Shown here one piece after another: positions 7,537-15,285 of a stretch of 23,602 nt of DNA (positions within the stretch are counted from its first letter, which is position 1; every line of letters starts with the position of its first letter). This stretch comes from Pseudomonadota bacterium. GTDB taxonomy: Bacteria > Pseudomonadota > Gammaproteobacteria > Steroidobacterales > Steroidobacteraceae. A program made the position numbers and the translations under genes. Location of the stretch: NCBI GenBank assembly GCA_023423065.1, contig JAFAGC010000006.1:1-23602 (forward strand). Direction: 5' to 3'. Under the pieces are notes generated by a model. It saw only the letters and a list, made by a program, of their open reading frames with translations. It had not been told where the DNA came from and searched no databases.

Positions 7537-7578
7537 AGGTCTGTCCCCTTTTGCCAGGAAACGAGGAATGTCCCCATT
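7537..7578 (-). repeat. Right terminal inverted repeat of element B
   Basis: The exact reverse complement of 7395-7436. It carries the same two subtype-specific bases as its partner arm. With A7579 its end forms the stop codon of the phospholipase D-like gene. Confidence 0.88.
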
Positions 7579-8845
7579 ACAGCTGCGAGCGCAGGAGCAA
7601 CGCGAGCTTCTCGTTCACGCGGCGGCCGAACTTCCGGGTGCGCCACTTCTTGAGCGCCATGCGTCGCGATTGGGTGATGTCTGAGTCGATGAGCCTGATC
7701 TGCTCGCGTGCGAGCGCTTCGCTGAACACGTTGAGATTGGCCTCGTCGTTGAGGCGGAACGAACGGTCGTCGAAGTTCGCCGACCCGACCGAGGTCCACA
7801 ACTCGTCGATGACCAGCACCTTGCTGTGCATCATCGTCGGCTGGTACTCGTAGATCAGGATGCCGGACTCGAGCAGTTCGCCGTAAAGGCCATGGGCGGC
7901 CCAGCGTCCGATTCGCGCGTCGGTGTACCGGCCCGGTACGACGATGCGCACGCGCACCCCGCGCCGTGCCGCCGAACAAAGTGCCTCGACCGTCAGTTTG
8001 TCCGGCACGAAGTATGCGTTCGCGATGTCGATGGATTTCCGCGCGGCGGTGAGCGCGAGCAGCACCATCAGGTGCAGGCTCTCGGAGCCACCGACGGGCG
8101 AGCTGCCGAACATCTGCGCATCCATGTCGCCGGCGGGCGAGAGCGTCGGAAAGTACTCCGCGCCGTGCAGCACGCGTCCGGTGGCCTTGATCCAGTTGTC
8201 GACGAACACGGCCTGCATCTGCGCGACCACCGGACCTTCGGCCCTGAAGTGCGTTTCCCGCCAGGGAGGAAGGCCTGAAATTCCGGTGTCCCACTCCGTG
8301 CCCATGCCGACTCCGCCCGTGAACCCGACCTTGCCGTCGACGACCAGCAACTTGCGGTGCGTGCGATTGTTGAGCCGGCCGAGGTGAAACCACGACGGCG
8401 GATGGTAGAGATGTACTTCGCAACCGGCGGCCCGCGCGGCATCGAGCATGGCGGAGTCCATCGTCCGCGAGCCCAGCCAGTCGAGCAGCATGTGGACCTT
8501 GACGCCACGGCGCGCCGCGGCCGAGAGTTCCTCGACGAACGTGGCGCCGGGCCCATCCCGGAAGACGAAGGTCTCGAACGTGATGTTCGCCTGCGCCGAG
8601 CGGATGGCCTCGATCATCGCCGGATAGATCTCGACGCCATTCACGAGCGAGGCGACGCGGTTGCCGGGCACGAGCGGCGGCCCCAGCAGGATGCCGAGCG
8701 CGCGCCGGAAGTCCGCGTCGCCGCTGGTGTACAGCCGGCGGGGTCGATACAGCAGGCGCTTCTCTGCGGTCGCGACGTTGGCGCCGATCCACAGCACGAA
8801 CGCCGCGCACGCCATCGTCCCGACGATGATGGCGAGGGCGGTCAC
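7577..8845 (-). CDS. Cardiolipin synthase / phospholipase D-like enzyme (ClsB type)
   Basis: A 422-residue protein, close in length to ClsB. An N-terminal membrane helix (about residues 2-22) is followed by two PLD domains. The HKD motifs are HRKLLVVDGKVGFTGG with His163 and HSKVLVIDELWTSVGSAN with His340. The family transfers phosphatidyl groups through a phospho-histidine to make cardiolipin at the inner membrane. The frame is open far upstream into the AI-2E gene, but the hydrophobic anchor begins at GTG 8845; ATG 8815 would cut it. The GTG overlaps as GTGA the stop of a 16-codon ORF (8892-8842) that has no good ribosome site. It is transcribed with the AI-2E transporter, whose stop is 98 bp upstream, and ends on element B. 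Confidence 0.9.
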   Translation of the reverse strand: MTALAIIVGTMACAAFVLWIGANVATAEKRLLYRPRRLYTSGDADFRRALGILLGPPLVPGNRVASLVNGVEIYPAMIEAIRSAQANITFETFVFRDGPGATFVEELSAAARRGVKVHMLLDWLGSRTMDSAMLDAARAAGCEVHLYHPPSWFHLGRLNNRTHRKLLVVDGKVGFTGGVGMGTEWDTGISGLPPWRETHFRAEGPVVAQMQAVFVDNWIKATGRVLHGAEYFPTLSPAGDMDAQMFGSSPVGGSESLHLMVLLALTAARKSIDIANAYFVPDKLTVEALCSAARRGVRVRIVVPGRYTDARIGRWAAHGLYGELLESGILIYEYQPTMMHSKVLVIDELWTSVGSANFDDRSFRLNDEANLNVFSEALAREQIRLIDSDITQSRRMALKKWRTRKFGRRVNEKLALLLRSQL

Positions 8846-8943
8846 GATGGATCCGGCGCGGGGCCCGGTGTCGCCCGCTGGATGGCTTTCATACGCCGCG
8901 ATGATCCATTTTCGATGGGCGCTCCCGCAAGCGTTGCAGCGGA

Positions 8944-10092
8944 TCAGACTTGTTTGGGTGTTTGTTTGGCGTCGGAGACGGTGGCTTCCTTCGCCGCGCG
9001 GGCGCGCCGGAACGGCAGCGGGTTCCACTGGCCCATGGGCGCGAGAAAGTCGCGCAGCACGCGCCACTCGGGCTGCAGCTGCGCCGCGACCTTGAGCGCG
9101 ACCAGCACCGGTGTCGCGAGCAACATGCCGGGAATTCCCCAGAAGCCGTAGCCGAACCACACGCCGAGCAGGATCACGAGCGCGTTCACCTCGAGCCGCC
9201 GGCCGACCGTGAGCGGCTGCACCAGTTGGCCTTCGATGAGGTGCAGCGCGATGAATACACCCGGCACCGCGAGCGCATGCCCGAGGTCATCGAAGGTCAC
9301 GAGCGCCGCGCACGCGAAGATGAAACACGCGGCGATCGGACCGACGTAGGGAATGAAATTGAGCACGCCCGCGAGCACGCCCCACAGGATCGCGTTCGGC
9401 ATGCCGAGCGCCGCCATCGCGAGCGCGGTGGCGACACCCAGGCCGAGATTGATCAAGGCGACCGTGCCGAAGTAGCGGCCGACCTCGCAGCGGATCGCCT
9501 CGGTGAGCTTGAGCGCACGCGCACTCGGCGAGCTGCCCGCGAGTGATGCGCCCATGCGGGCGAGCAGCGGCTGGCCGCCCAGCAGGAAGAACAACGTGAG
9601 CGGAATGATGGTCAGCGCCTCCAGGAACGAGCGCGTGAAAGAGATCGCCGTGCTCTCCGTGTTGACGGGCGTGACGATCGCGGGCCTGGCACGCGCCTGC
9701 GCGGAATTCTGGGTGAGCTTTCCGGCGCGCTCGGCGACGTCATCGACGCGCGCGAACATCTCGCGCACCGGCTTCAGGCGCGGATCGATCTTGCGCAGCG
9801 TTTCCGGCGCGCGCGCCAGCCATTCGGTCGCCGGCGCCCACACCGCGTTGACCGCGATTCCGGCCGCGGCGAAGACCACGAACATCACGGCCGCGACGGC
9901 CATGCCGCGCGGCATGCGCCAGCGTTGCAGCCGGTCCACCGCGGGAGTCAGCAGCAGTGCCAGGAAGATCGCGACCGCGACCGGAATGAAAACGTCGCGT
10001 GCCAGGTACAACACCGCGCCCACGGCCAGGATCGACAGCAGGATGACGGCCTTGCGAAGTGTGGTATCCGCGAGTGGAGTGGGTACGCTCAC
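8944..10092 (-). CDS. AI-2E family transporter (PerM/TqsA-like membrane protein)
   Basis: A 382-residue protein with about seven to eight membrane helices. Characteristic family motifs are LNFIPYVGP in the middle, EGQLVQPLTVGRRLEVN and then VWFGYGFWGIPGMLLATPVL near the end. The two N-terminal helices (VILLSILAVGAVLYLA and VAVAIFLALLLTP) are followed by a soluble stretch of about 100 residues, as in the family. The C-terminal ~40 residues are charged and cytoplasmic. Members export AI-2 or act as sodium/proton antiporters; the substrate here is unknown. GTG 10092 gives MSVPTPLAD; TTG 10101 adds three residues. The start is preceded by a large potential RNA stem and a 13-codon ORF overlapping it as GTGA. 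Confidence 0.93.
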   Translation of the reverse strand: MSVPTPLADTTLRKAVILLSILAVGAVLYLARDVFIPVAVAIFLALLLTPAVDRLQRWRMPRGMAVAAVMFVVFAAAGIAVNAVWAPATEWLARAPETLRKIDPRLKPVREMFARVDDVAERAGKLTQNSAQARARPAIVTPVNTESTAISFTRSFLEALTIIPLTLFFLLGGQPLLARMGASLAGSSPSARALKLTEAIRCEVGRYFGTVALINLGLGVATALAMAALGMPNAILWGVLAGVLNFIPYVGPIAACFIFACAALVTFDDLGHALAVPGVFIALHLIEGQLVQPLTVGRRLEVNALVILLGVWFGYGFWGIPGMLLATPVLVALKVAAQLQPEWRVLRDFLAPMGQWNPLPFRRARAAKEATVSDAKQTPKQV

Positions 10093-10130
10093 GCACGACA
10101 ATGTGCGCCAGCGCGCGACTGCGCGAACAT
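10089..10130 (-). CDS. Possible 13-codon leader ORF before the AI-2E transporter
   Basis: ATG 10130 opens MFAQSRAGAHCRA and stops at TGA (10091-10089), overlapping GTG 10092 as GTGA. The ORF runs through the 3' arm of the inverted repeat at 10105-10171, so ribosomes translating it would open that stem. No clear Shine-Dalgarno precedes it. Chance is a real alternative. Confidence 0.25.
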   Translation of the reverse strand: MFAQSRAGAHCRA

Positions 10131-10171
10131 GCGTGTCGGTCGTTCACCGACGACGAAAAGCGCGCTGGCGC
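10105..10171 (-). promoter_or_regulatory. Potential leader RNA structure upstream of the AI-2E transporter
   Basis: GCGCCAGCGCGC at 10105-10116 and its exact reverse complement at 10160-10171 can form a 12-bp stem. The stem encloses a second hairpin with a perfect 6-bp stem (10135-10140 with 10146-10151) and a 5-nt loop. In the minus-strand transcript the structure ends 12 nt before GTG 10092, where the ribosome would bind. It could restrict translation or partly terminate transcription; there is no U-tract. Confidence 0.45.
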
Positions 10172-10197
10172 GGGTCGGTGGATTCCGACGCCGCGGG

Positions 10198-10302
10198 TTA
10201 CGAGCCGAGGAGAATCACGCCGCCGGCGATCAACGAACACAGGCCGAACAGGATGGCCGTGAGGTTGGCGACGATGTGTTCTCGATGTGCGATCCTGCGC
10301 AT
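10198..10302 (-). CDS. 34-residue single-pass membrane miniprotein
   Basis: ATG 10302 is preceded by GGAG with a spacing of 7 nt, one of the clearest ribosome sites in this part of the window. The product starts with a basic, His-containing segment (MRRIAHREHIVANL) and continues with one hydrophobic helix (TAILFGLCSLIAGGVILLGS) that runs to the stop at 10198. It lies upstream of the AI-2E transporter in the same direction, with 105 bp between its stop and GTG 10092, so it may be co-transcribed and could be a small membrane partner. No family is recognised. Confidence 0.55.
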   Translation of the reverse strand: MRRIAHREHIVANLTAILFGLCSLIAGGVILLGS

Positions 10303-10495
10303 TGCGGGCTCCGACTATTCGAGAAATCAATCTAAGTCGCGCGCGGGACGCCTTCCATAGGCGTCGGTGGCATGTCGCCCCGCGGAGCCTCCTACAAGAC
10401 CGACAAAGTAGTTAGAGGTTCGCCTGGTTGTCGCCTCGGGCTGACATGGGTTCCCGGAGAGAACGGAATCCGGAAATGTCTGTCAGACTTCGTCC
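10303..10495. other. Divergent intergenic region with a hairpin and a REP-like sequence
   Basis: This 193-bp gap separates the minus-strand miniprotein from the plus-strand TonB-like gene and must hold both promoters, none of which I can place with confidence. It contains a perfect hairpin (GACGCC at 10347-10352 with GGCGTC at 10360-10365) and the REP-like stretch at 10373-10398. No further gene is supported. Confidence 0.5.
10373..10398 (-). repeat. REP-like palindromic sequence, single copy seen
   Basis: On the minus strand it begins CTTGTAGGAGGCTCCGCGGG and continues with GCGACA. That is the style of REP sequences of Pseudomonas and Xanthomonadaceae, which pair a TGTAGGAG head with a GC-rich imperfect palindrome. 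The core GCCCCGCGGAGC is palindromic but for one pair. Only one copy lies in the window, so membership of a repeat family is inferred from resemblance. Confidence 0.4.
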
Positions 10496-11140
10496 ATGAA
10501 TCGACGGCGCGTTTTGTCGGCAGTCGCGGTGCTGCTGGCGCACGCAATGGTCCTCTATTGGCTCGCGTTGTTGCCCGCCCTCCGGGACCGGCCGATCCAG
10601 ACCCCGGATACGAAGCCGATCACGATTCTCCTGGCGCCCCGGCCGGCTCCCGAGGCGGCGACCGCCCAGTCGACGCCCACCGAGCCGAGGGTCCCGGCGC
10701 CGATCGAACCGGTATCGGAACCGCCGGCTCCCGCGGCGGAGTCATCCAGCGCCATCACCCTGCCGCCGGCCGGCCGGGTCGACTGGCCGCTCGAAGGCCG
10801 CAAGTCCGCCGCCCGGATCCTGGCACAGGAGGCCGAGTCCGAGCGCATCGCGAAGATGTTCGCCGGCCCGGACGGAACCTGGGCGTCGCTCACCAAGCGC
10901 GAGCGTTCCCGGCTCAAGCGATTTCGCTGGAAACCGGGAGTGGACGGGCTCGAATACGACCAGGACGGCAACGCGATCTATCACATCAGCGAGGGGTGTG
11001 TGATCGTGAACGGCGGCTATATCGGCTGCGCGCTCGGCAAGGAGAAGATCCACGGCGATCTTTTCAAGGACATGCGACTGTACTTCGACGAGCGACGGCT
11101 GCCGCCGACCGACGAGGGCAATGGGACTGAAGGCCGATGA
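10496..11140 (+). CDS. TonB-like membrane-anchored protein of unknown function
   Basis: A 214-residue protein. A basic start (MNRRR) and one helix (VLSAVAVLLAHAMVLYWLAL) anchor it in the inner membrane. A Pro/Ala/Glu-rich periplasmic spacer of about 60 residues follows, then a C-terminal domain of about 110 residues with WPLEGRKSAARIL, RFRWKPG and EGCVIVNGGYIGCALGKEK, containing a Cys pair that could form a disulfide. The layout resembles TonB, but the usual TonB C-terminal fold motif is not recognisable and no ExbB or ExbD gene is near. The start has no evident ribosome site. It reads in the same direction as the PAS kinase 72 bp downstream. Confidence 0.75.
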   Translation: MNRRRVLSAVAVLLAHAMVLYWLALLPALRDRPIQTPDTKPITILLAPRPAPEAATAQSTPTEPRVPAPIEPVSEPPAPAAESSSAITLPPAGRVDWPLEGRKSAARILAQEAESERIAKMFAGPDGTWASLTKRERSRLKRFRWKPGVDGLEYDQDGNAIYHISEGCVIVNGGYIGCALGKEKIHGDLFKDMRLYFDERRLPPTDEGNGTEGR

Positions 11141-11212
11141 CGGCGCATCGCGACAGCACAAGTCGGCCAATTCCTACAATCGCGACAGTTTGCGTCGACT
11201 ACGCTTCCCCCC

Positions 11213-13510
11213 GTGAAATCGACCGAACGCACGGGCGAAGCCAGGCCGCCTCAAGCCCAGGATTCCCAGTTCCGGATTTTCGTGGAATCGGTGCGTGATT
11301 ACGCGCTGGTCATGCTCGATCCGGAAGGTCACGTCGTGAGCTGGAATTCCGGCGCGGCCGCGATCAAGGGTTACACCTCGGCCGAAATCATCGGCAAACA
11401 CTTCGCGCGCTTCTATCCACAGGAAGCGATCGACAACGGACTCCCGGAGCGCGAGCTCGTCATCGCGCGCGAAAGCGGGCGTTTCGAGGACGAGGGCTGG
11501 CGTGTCCGCAAGGACGGCCGGCGATTCTGGGCGAACGTCATCATAACGGCGCTGCGCGAATCCACGGGCGAACTGATCGGCTACGCCAAGGTGACCCGCG
11601 ACCTGACCGAGCGGCGCAAGACCGAGGAACAGCTGCGACTCAATGAAGCGCGATTCCGCACGCTCGTGCAGGGCGTGAGGGATTACGCGATCTTCATGCT
11701 GAACCCGGATGGCACCGTGGCGACCTGGAACGAGGGCGCCCAGCGGATCAAGGGGTATACGGCCGCGGAGATCATCGGCACTCATTTCTCCAAGTTCTAT
11801 CCGCGGGAAGCACTGGAGCGCCGCTTTCCCGAGCACGAGCTCGCGACCGCGACGACCGAGGGGCGTTTCGAAGACGAAGGCTGGCGGGTGCGCAAGGACG
11901 GCTCACTGTTCTGGGCGAACGTCGTGATCACCACGCTACGCGACGAGAGCGGCCGGCTGGTCGGTTTCTCGAAGATCACGCGCGACCTGACGGAACGCCG
12001 GCGGCACGAGAACATCCTGCGCGCGAGCGAGGAGCGGTTCCGCCTGCTGGTGGAAGGCGTGATCGACTACGCGATCATCATGATCGACCGGGAAGGCTTC
12101 ATCACATCCTGGAACGCCGGCGCCGCCCACCTCAACGGTTTTGCGCCGGCGGAGATCGTCGGCCGGCACTTCTCGCGCCTGTATCCCCACGAGGAAATCC
12201 AGGCCAACAAGCCCTGGCAGGACCTGATCGAGGCGGGCAAGCGCGGGCGCACCGTCTCGGAAGGCTGGCGCGTGCGGCGCGACGGCACCCGCTACTGGTC
12301 CAACAACGTCATCGCGGCGCTGCGCGAAACGGACGATGCCACACGTTCCTACTACATGGTGACCCAGGACCTGACCCAGCGCCGCCACGCCGAATCGCTG
12401 GCCGAGGCGGCGCACCGGACGAACGAATTCATCGCGATGCTCGCGCACGAGCTGCGCAATCCGCTCGCGCCCATCCGCAACGCCGTGGCGCTGATGGGGC
12501 GCAAGGGTCTCGGCGATCCGGTGCTCGAGTCGATGCGCCAGACCATCGACCGGCAGAGCGTGCAGCTCACGCGCATCGTCGACGAACTACTCGACGTGAA
12601 CCGCGTCGCCCGCGGCCGATTCAGCGTGGAGCGCGTGCCGATCGACTTGCACGACGTGCTCGCGCGCGCGATCGAAGCCAGCCGGTCGCTGATGGACCGA
12701 CACGGCCATGAATTCCAGATGAACGTTTCGCAGGCGCCTTTGCCGGTCAGGGGCGATGCGATGCGGCTCATGCAGGTGTTCGTGAACCTGCTGAACAACG
12801 CCGCGAAATACACGCCGGCCGGCGGGCGGATCCGCCTGGACGCGGAGCTCGGCGACGGCGAGATCATCGTGCGCGTGCACGACAACGGGCGCGGCATTCC
12901 GTCAGAAGCGCTCGAACGGGTGTTCGAGCTGTTCATGCAGGTTTCGCCCGAGCCACGCGGAGAGCAGGGTGGGCTCGGCGTGGGCCTGGCGCTGGTACGC
13001 CGCATCGTCGAATTGCACGGCGGGCGTGTGGTCGCGCGCAGCGAGGGTGAGGGCATGGGCAGCACGTTCAGCGTGTTCCTGCCGCTCGAGACGCAAGCGG
13101 TCGAGCGGCCGCGCAAGGTTTCCGCTCCCGCGAGCGTGGCTCGTCCGCTGCGAGTGCTGGTCGTGGACGACAACCGCGACGCGGCCGACAGTCTCAAGGT
13201 GCTGCTCGAAAGCGCCAACCAGGATGTCCGCGTCGCCTACGACGGCTCGTCGGCCGTCGATCTCATGCAGGATTTCCAGCCGGAACTCGTGCTGCTCGAC
13301 ATCGGGATGCCGCACATGGACGGCTACGAAGCCGCCAGGCTCATGCGCGCGATGGAACTCGAGACCCGTCCGACGCTGGTCGCGCTCACGGGCTGGGGCC
13401 AGGCTTCCGACAAGCAAAGCGCGACCGCGGCGGGATTCGACCAGCACTTCACGAAGCCGGTGAATCCGGACGATTTGTTCGGCTTCATCGCCTCGCTGAC
13501 CAGGGTCTGA
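11213..13510 (+). CDS. Soluble hybrid histidine kinase with three PAS domains and a receiver
   Basis: A 765-residue protein with no membrane segment. Three PAS domains lie at about residues 17-133, 145-262 and 275-390. The first two share GRFEDEGWRVRKDG exactly, and the third has EGWRVRRDG, so they arose by tandem duplication. HisKA follows with LAHELRNP (His412), then HATPase (NLLNNAAKYT, DNGRGIP, GGLGVGLAL), then REC with LVVDDNRD and LLDIGMP (Asp696). It is a cytoplasmic sensor that should autophosphorylate and pass phosphate to its own receiver; no output partner is adjacent. The GTG at 11213 is the first start that keeps PAS1 complete; no ribosome site is seen. The kinase core and receiver are clearly paralogous to those of the kinase ending at 6725. 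Confidence 0.95.
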   Translation: MKSTERTGEARPPQAQDSQFRIFVESVRDYALVMLDPEGHVVSWNSGAAAIKGYTSAEIIGKHFARFYPQEAIDNGLPERELVIARESGRFEDEGWRVRKDGRRFWANVIITALRESTGELIGYAKVTRDLTERRKTEEQLRLNEARFRTLVQGVRDYAIFMLNPDGTVATWNEGAQRIKGYTAAEIIGTHFSKFYPREALERRFPEHELATATTEGRFEDEGWRVRKDGSLFWANVVITTLRDESGRLVGFSKITRDLTERRRHENILRASEERFRLLVEGVIDYAIIMIDREGFITSWNAGAAHLNGFAPAEIVGRHFSRLYPHEEIQANKPWQDLIEAGKRGRTVSEGWRVRRDGTRYWSNNVIAALRETDDATRSYYMVTQDLTQRRHAESLAEAAHRTNEFIAMLAHELRNPLAPIRNAVALMGRKGLGDPVLESMRQTIDRQSVQLTRIVDELLDVNRVARGRFSVERVPIDLHDVLARAIEASRSLMDRHGHEFQMNVSQAPLPVRGDAMRLMQVFVNLLNNAAKYTPAGGRIRLDAELGDGEIIVRVHDNGRGIPSEALERVFELFMQVSPEPRGEQGGLGVGLALVRRIVELHGGRVVARSEGEGMGSTFSVFLPLETQAVERPRKVSAPASVARPLRVLVVDDNRDAADSLKVLLESANQDVRVAYDGSSAVDLMQDFQPELVLLDIGMPHMDGYEAARLMRAMELETRPTLVALTGWGQASDKQSATAAGFDQHFTKPVNPDDLFGFIASLTRV

Positions 13511-15205
13511 TCAGTCGGTCCCGGAGCTGGAGCTGGAGCTGGAGCTGGAGCCGGAGTCCGAGTGCGCCAAGGACTCGTCGCGGGCTCCCTGGACCTCTTC
13601 CCAGTCCTCGTCCCACGAATCGACCTCGAATCGCCGGGTCATCGGGAAACTCGCGGGACGCAGATATTCGAAGCGCTTGTCGTAGTCGAGCTGCGTCGCA
13701 TACCGCGGCTCGGATTCGAGGATGGTGCCGGCCGTCAGGCTGCCGAGGATGAAGAGCTTTCCGGAGCGGTCGTTCGCGACGGCCTCTATCCAGAACCGCT
13801 GGCGCGCGAACAGCGCGGCATGGATGTGCAGGTCGCCGCCGCCCGTGACCCTGCCGCTCGAGATCTTGATGTCGCTGCCGGCGATGAGCGCGAGGAAGTC
13901 ACGCGAGATCAGTACGTCGCGCGGATCCTTGGCATAGACCAGGTCGTTTTCGATCTCGATGTCCGACGGCGTGTAGACCGTGAAGATGCCGGACACGGTT
14001 CCGCTCACGTAGAGCCTCGCGCCCTTGTCGCCGATCAGGTAGCGAGGGCGGTCGGAAGCTTCCGCGCGCTGCAGCTCGCCGGCGCCGTTCGCGGCGCGCC
14101 ACGCGAAGCTGCCGTCGGGATTGAAGATGATGCGCGTGTCGCCCGAGAAGACGTGCCGGTCGGTTTCATCGCCGCCATTGACGACGTCGGGCATGTCGCG
14201 CGGCAGGGTCACGCGTTCGGTGCGGGTTTCGGTACCGCCCTGGAACACCTCGCGCACGCGCTTGCGCGTGCCGATCGGCGAGTCGGTGAGCCGTGCCGCG
14301 GAAGTGGTGACCTTGCCAAAGAAGCGCGGCTCGATGCCCTGGCTGAACGCCAGCCCGATTTCCGAGTTGCTGTGAAAGCGCCCGTCGATCACGTCGTCGT
14401 GCAGCCGGATGTTCTTGTCCCAGTGGTTCACGAGCTGCGTGAAGTGGGAGAACGCGAGGCGCTTGAGCGAGAGCTTGGTGCGCATGCGCTTGCCGTCGCT
14501 CTCCGTCATGATTTCGGCGATGACCTGCTCGAGGCCGGTGCTGTCCGGCGCGGGCTTGCGTTGCACGCGCGCGGTGTACTGGCGCCCATCTACCTGCCAG
14601 CTCAATTCCGTCTCGGAGGTGTTGTTCGCGAGGAGTTTCTGCGCGAGCTTCTCGATGTTCTTGCGCAGCATGGTCTGTTCTTCGGGATGCACGTCCGCGG
14701 CGTATTTCGGCGCCTCGGTGACGATGTGCGTCGGTTCGGCCGACTCGGACATGGTCGTCAGCACCTCGGCGGTTTGCGCGCCGGCTTCGGCGAGCTCCAC
14801 GGCGGCCACCTGCTCGGGAAACTGCTTCGTCAAGTCCGCGGCGGGTGTCTTCAGCTCGAGCGGTTCCGCGGCCACGACCTGTTCGGAAGTGCCGGGATCG
14901 TCGATGACTTCCTCGGTGGGTTCGGGCAAGGGGATGGGCAGGGCCGCATCGCTGAAGTACTGACTGCTGGGCCCATCGCGGGTTACGAGCTGCACCGATA
15001 GTTCGGGCACGTCCGCGTCGTCTTCGCCGGATTCGAACAGCGCGGCGGCGAACATGAACAGGATCGCCAGGTGGATAGCCGCCGAGATCGCGAGCGTCGT
15101 CGTGATCTCGCGATTGCCGCGGAACGCGATCCAAAAGCGCCCCCACGCCTGGCGAAAGCCGAGCGCCGCGCCTGGACGCGAACTGGCGAACACGGGTGCT
15201 TCCAC
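13511..15205 (-). CDS. Inner-membrane-anchored periplasmic protein of unknown function with a serine-repeat tail
   Basis: A 564-residue protein. GTG 15205 has an excellent GGAGG site 6 nt upstream. A cytoplasmic segment of about 35 residues is followed by a TonB-like helix (about 36-58, SAAIHLAILFMFAAALF), an acidic/Pro-rich region, and a large beta-rich region. Around residues 385-500, repeated short strands (ARLYVSGTVSGIFTVY, DIEIENDLVYA, DIKISSGRV) resemble the DUF4900-type domain of pilus-associated proteins; this is an inference. The tail ends in a run of nine serines encoded by a hexanucleotide repeat. Its stop codon abuts the stop of the three-PAS kinase with no gap (TGATCA). It lies 80 bp downstream of the esterase gene and may share its transcript. 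Confidence 0.8.
   Translation of the reverse strand: MEAPVFASSRPGAALGFRQAWGRFWIAFRGNREITTTLAISAAIHLAILFMFAAALFESGEDDADVPELSVQLVTRDGPSSQYFSDAALPIPLPEPTEEVIDDPGTSEQVVAAEPLELKTPAADLTKQFPEQVAAVELAEAGAQTAEVLTTMSESAEPTHIVTEAPKYAADVHPEEQTMLRKNIEKLAQKLLANNTSETELSWQVDGRQYTARVQRKPAPDSTGLEQVIAEIMTESDGKRMRTKLSLKRLAFSHFTQLVNHWDKNIRLHDDVIDGRFHSNSEIGLAFSQGIEPRFFGKVTTSAARLTDSPIGTRKRVREVFQGGTETRTERVTLPRDMPDVVNGGDETDRHVFSGDTRIIFNPDGSFAWRAANGAGELQRAEASDRPRYLIGDKGARLYVSGTVSGIFTVYTPSDIEIENDLVYAKDPRDVLISRDFLALIAGSDIKISSGRVTGGGDLHIHAALFARQRFWIEAVANDRSGKLFILGSLTAGTILESEPRYATQLDYDKRFEYLRPASFPMTRRFEVDSWDEDWEEVQGARDESLAHSDSGSSSSSSSSSGTD
13523..13558. repeat. GGAGCT hexanucleotide tandem repeat in a coding 3' end
   Basis: Four perfect GGAGCT units at 13523-13546 are followed by GGAGCC and GGAGTC. 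On the minus strand each unit codes for two serines or Gly-Ser. Six-base units preserve the frame, so slippage would change the length of the serine tail without disrupting the protein. Confidence 0.9.
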
Positions 15206-15285
15206 CCGAGACCTCCGGACGAATTCCCCTCGGCCGCTATCTTGCTCCTTTCATCCGCCGCCGGTCACGGACTTTGGTTCGATGG

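Larger units (their letters stand above)
7395..7578. mobile_element. Palindromic repeat element B (MITE-like, 184 bp)
   Basis: The ends 7395-7436 and 7537-7578 are exact 42-bp inverted repeats; one further matching pair (T7394, A7579) extends them to 43 bp. The 100-bp interior holds one copy of the module found twice in element A (GCTCGATGAGCCCCGGCGAT, then CATGGCCGTCGCCCACGC). No transposase fits in it. It sits between two converging genes and overlaps both stop codons: TAA 7394-7396 on the plus strand and the TAA read from 7579-7577 on the minus strand. The long arms could also fold in RNA from either direction and act as a two-way transcript end, although there is no U-tract of the classic kind. 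Confidence 0.8.

Noticed and set aside
8846..9160. N-terminal extension of the phospholipase D-like frame
   Set aside because: It overlaps the 3' end of the AI-2E gene by more than 200 bp in another frame and has Arg-rich shadow composition; the membrane anchor begins at GTG 8845.
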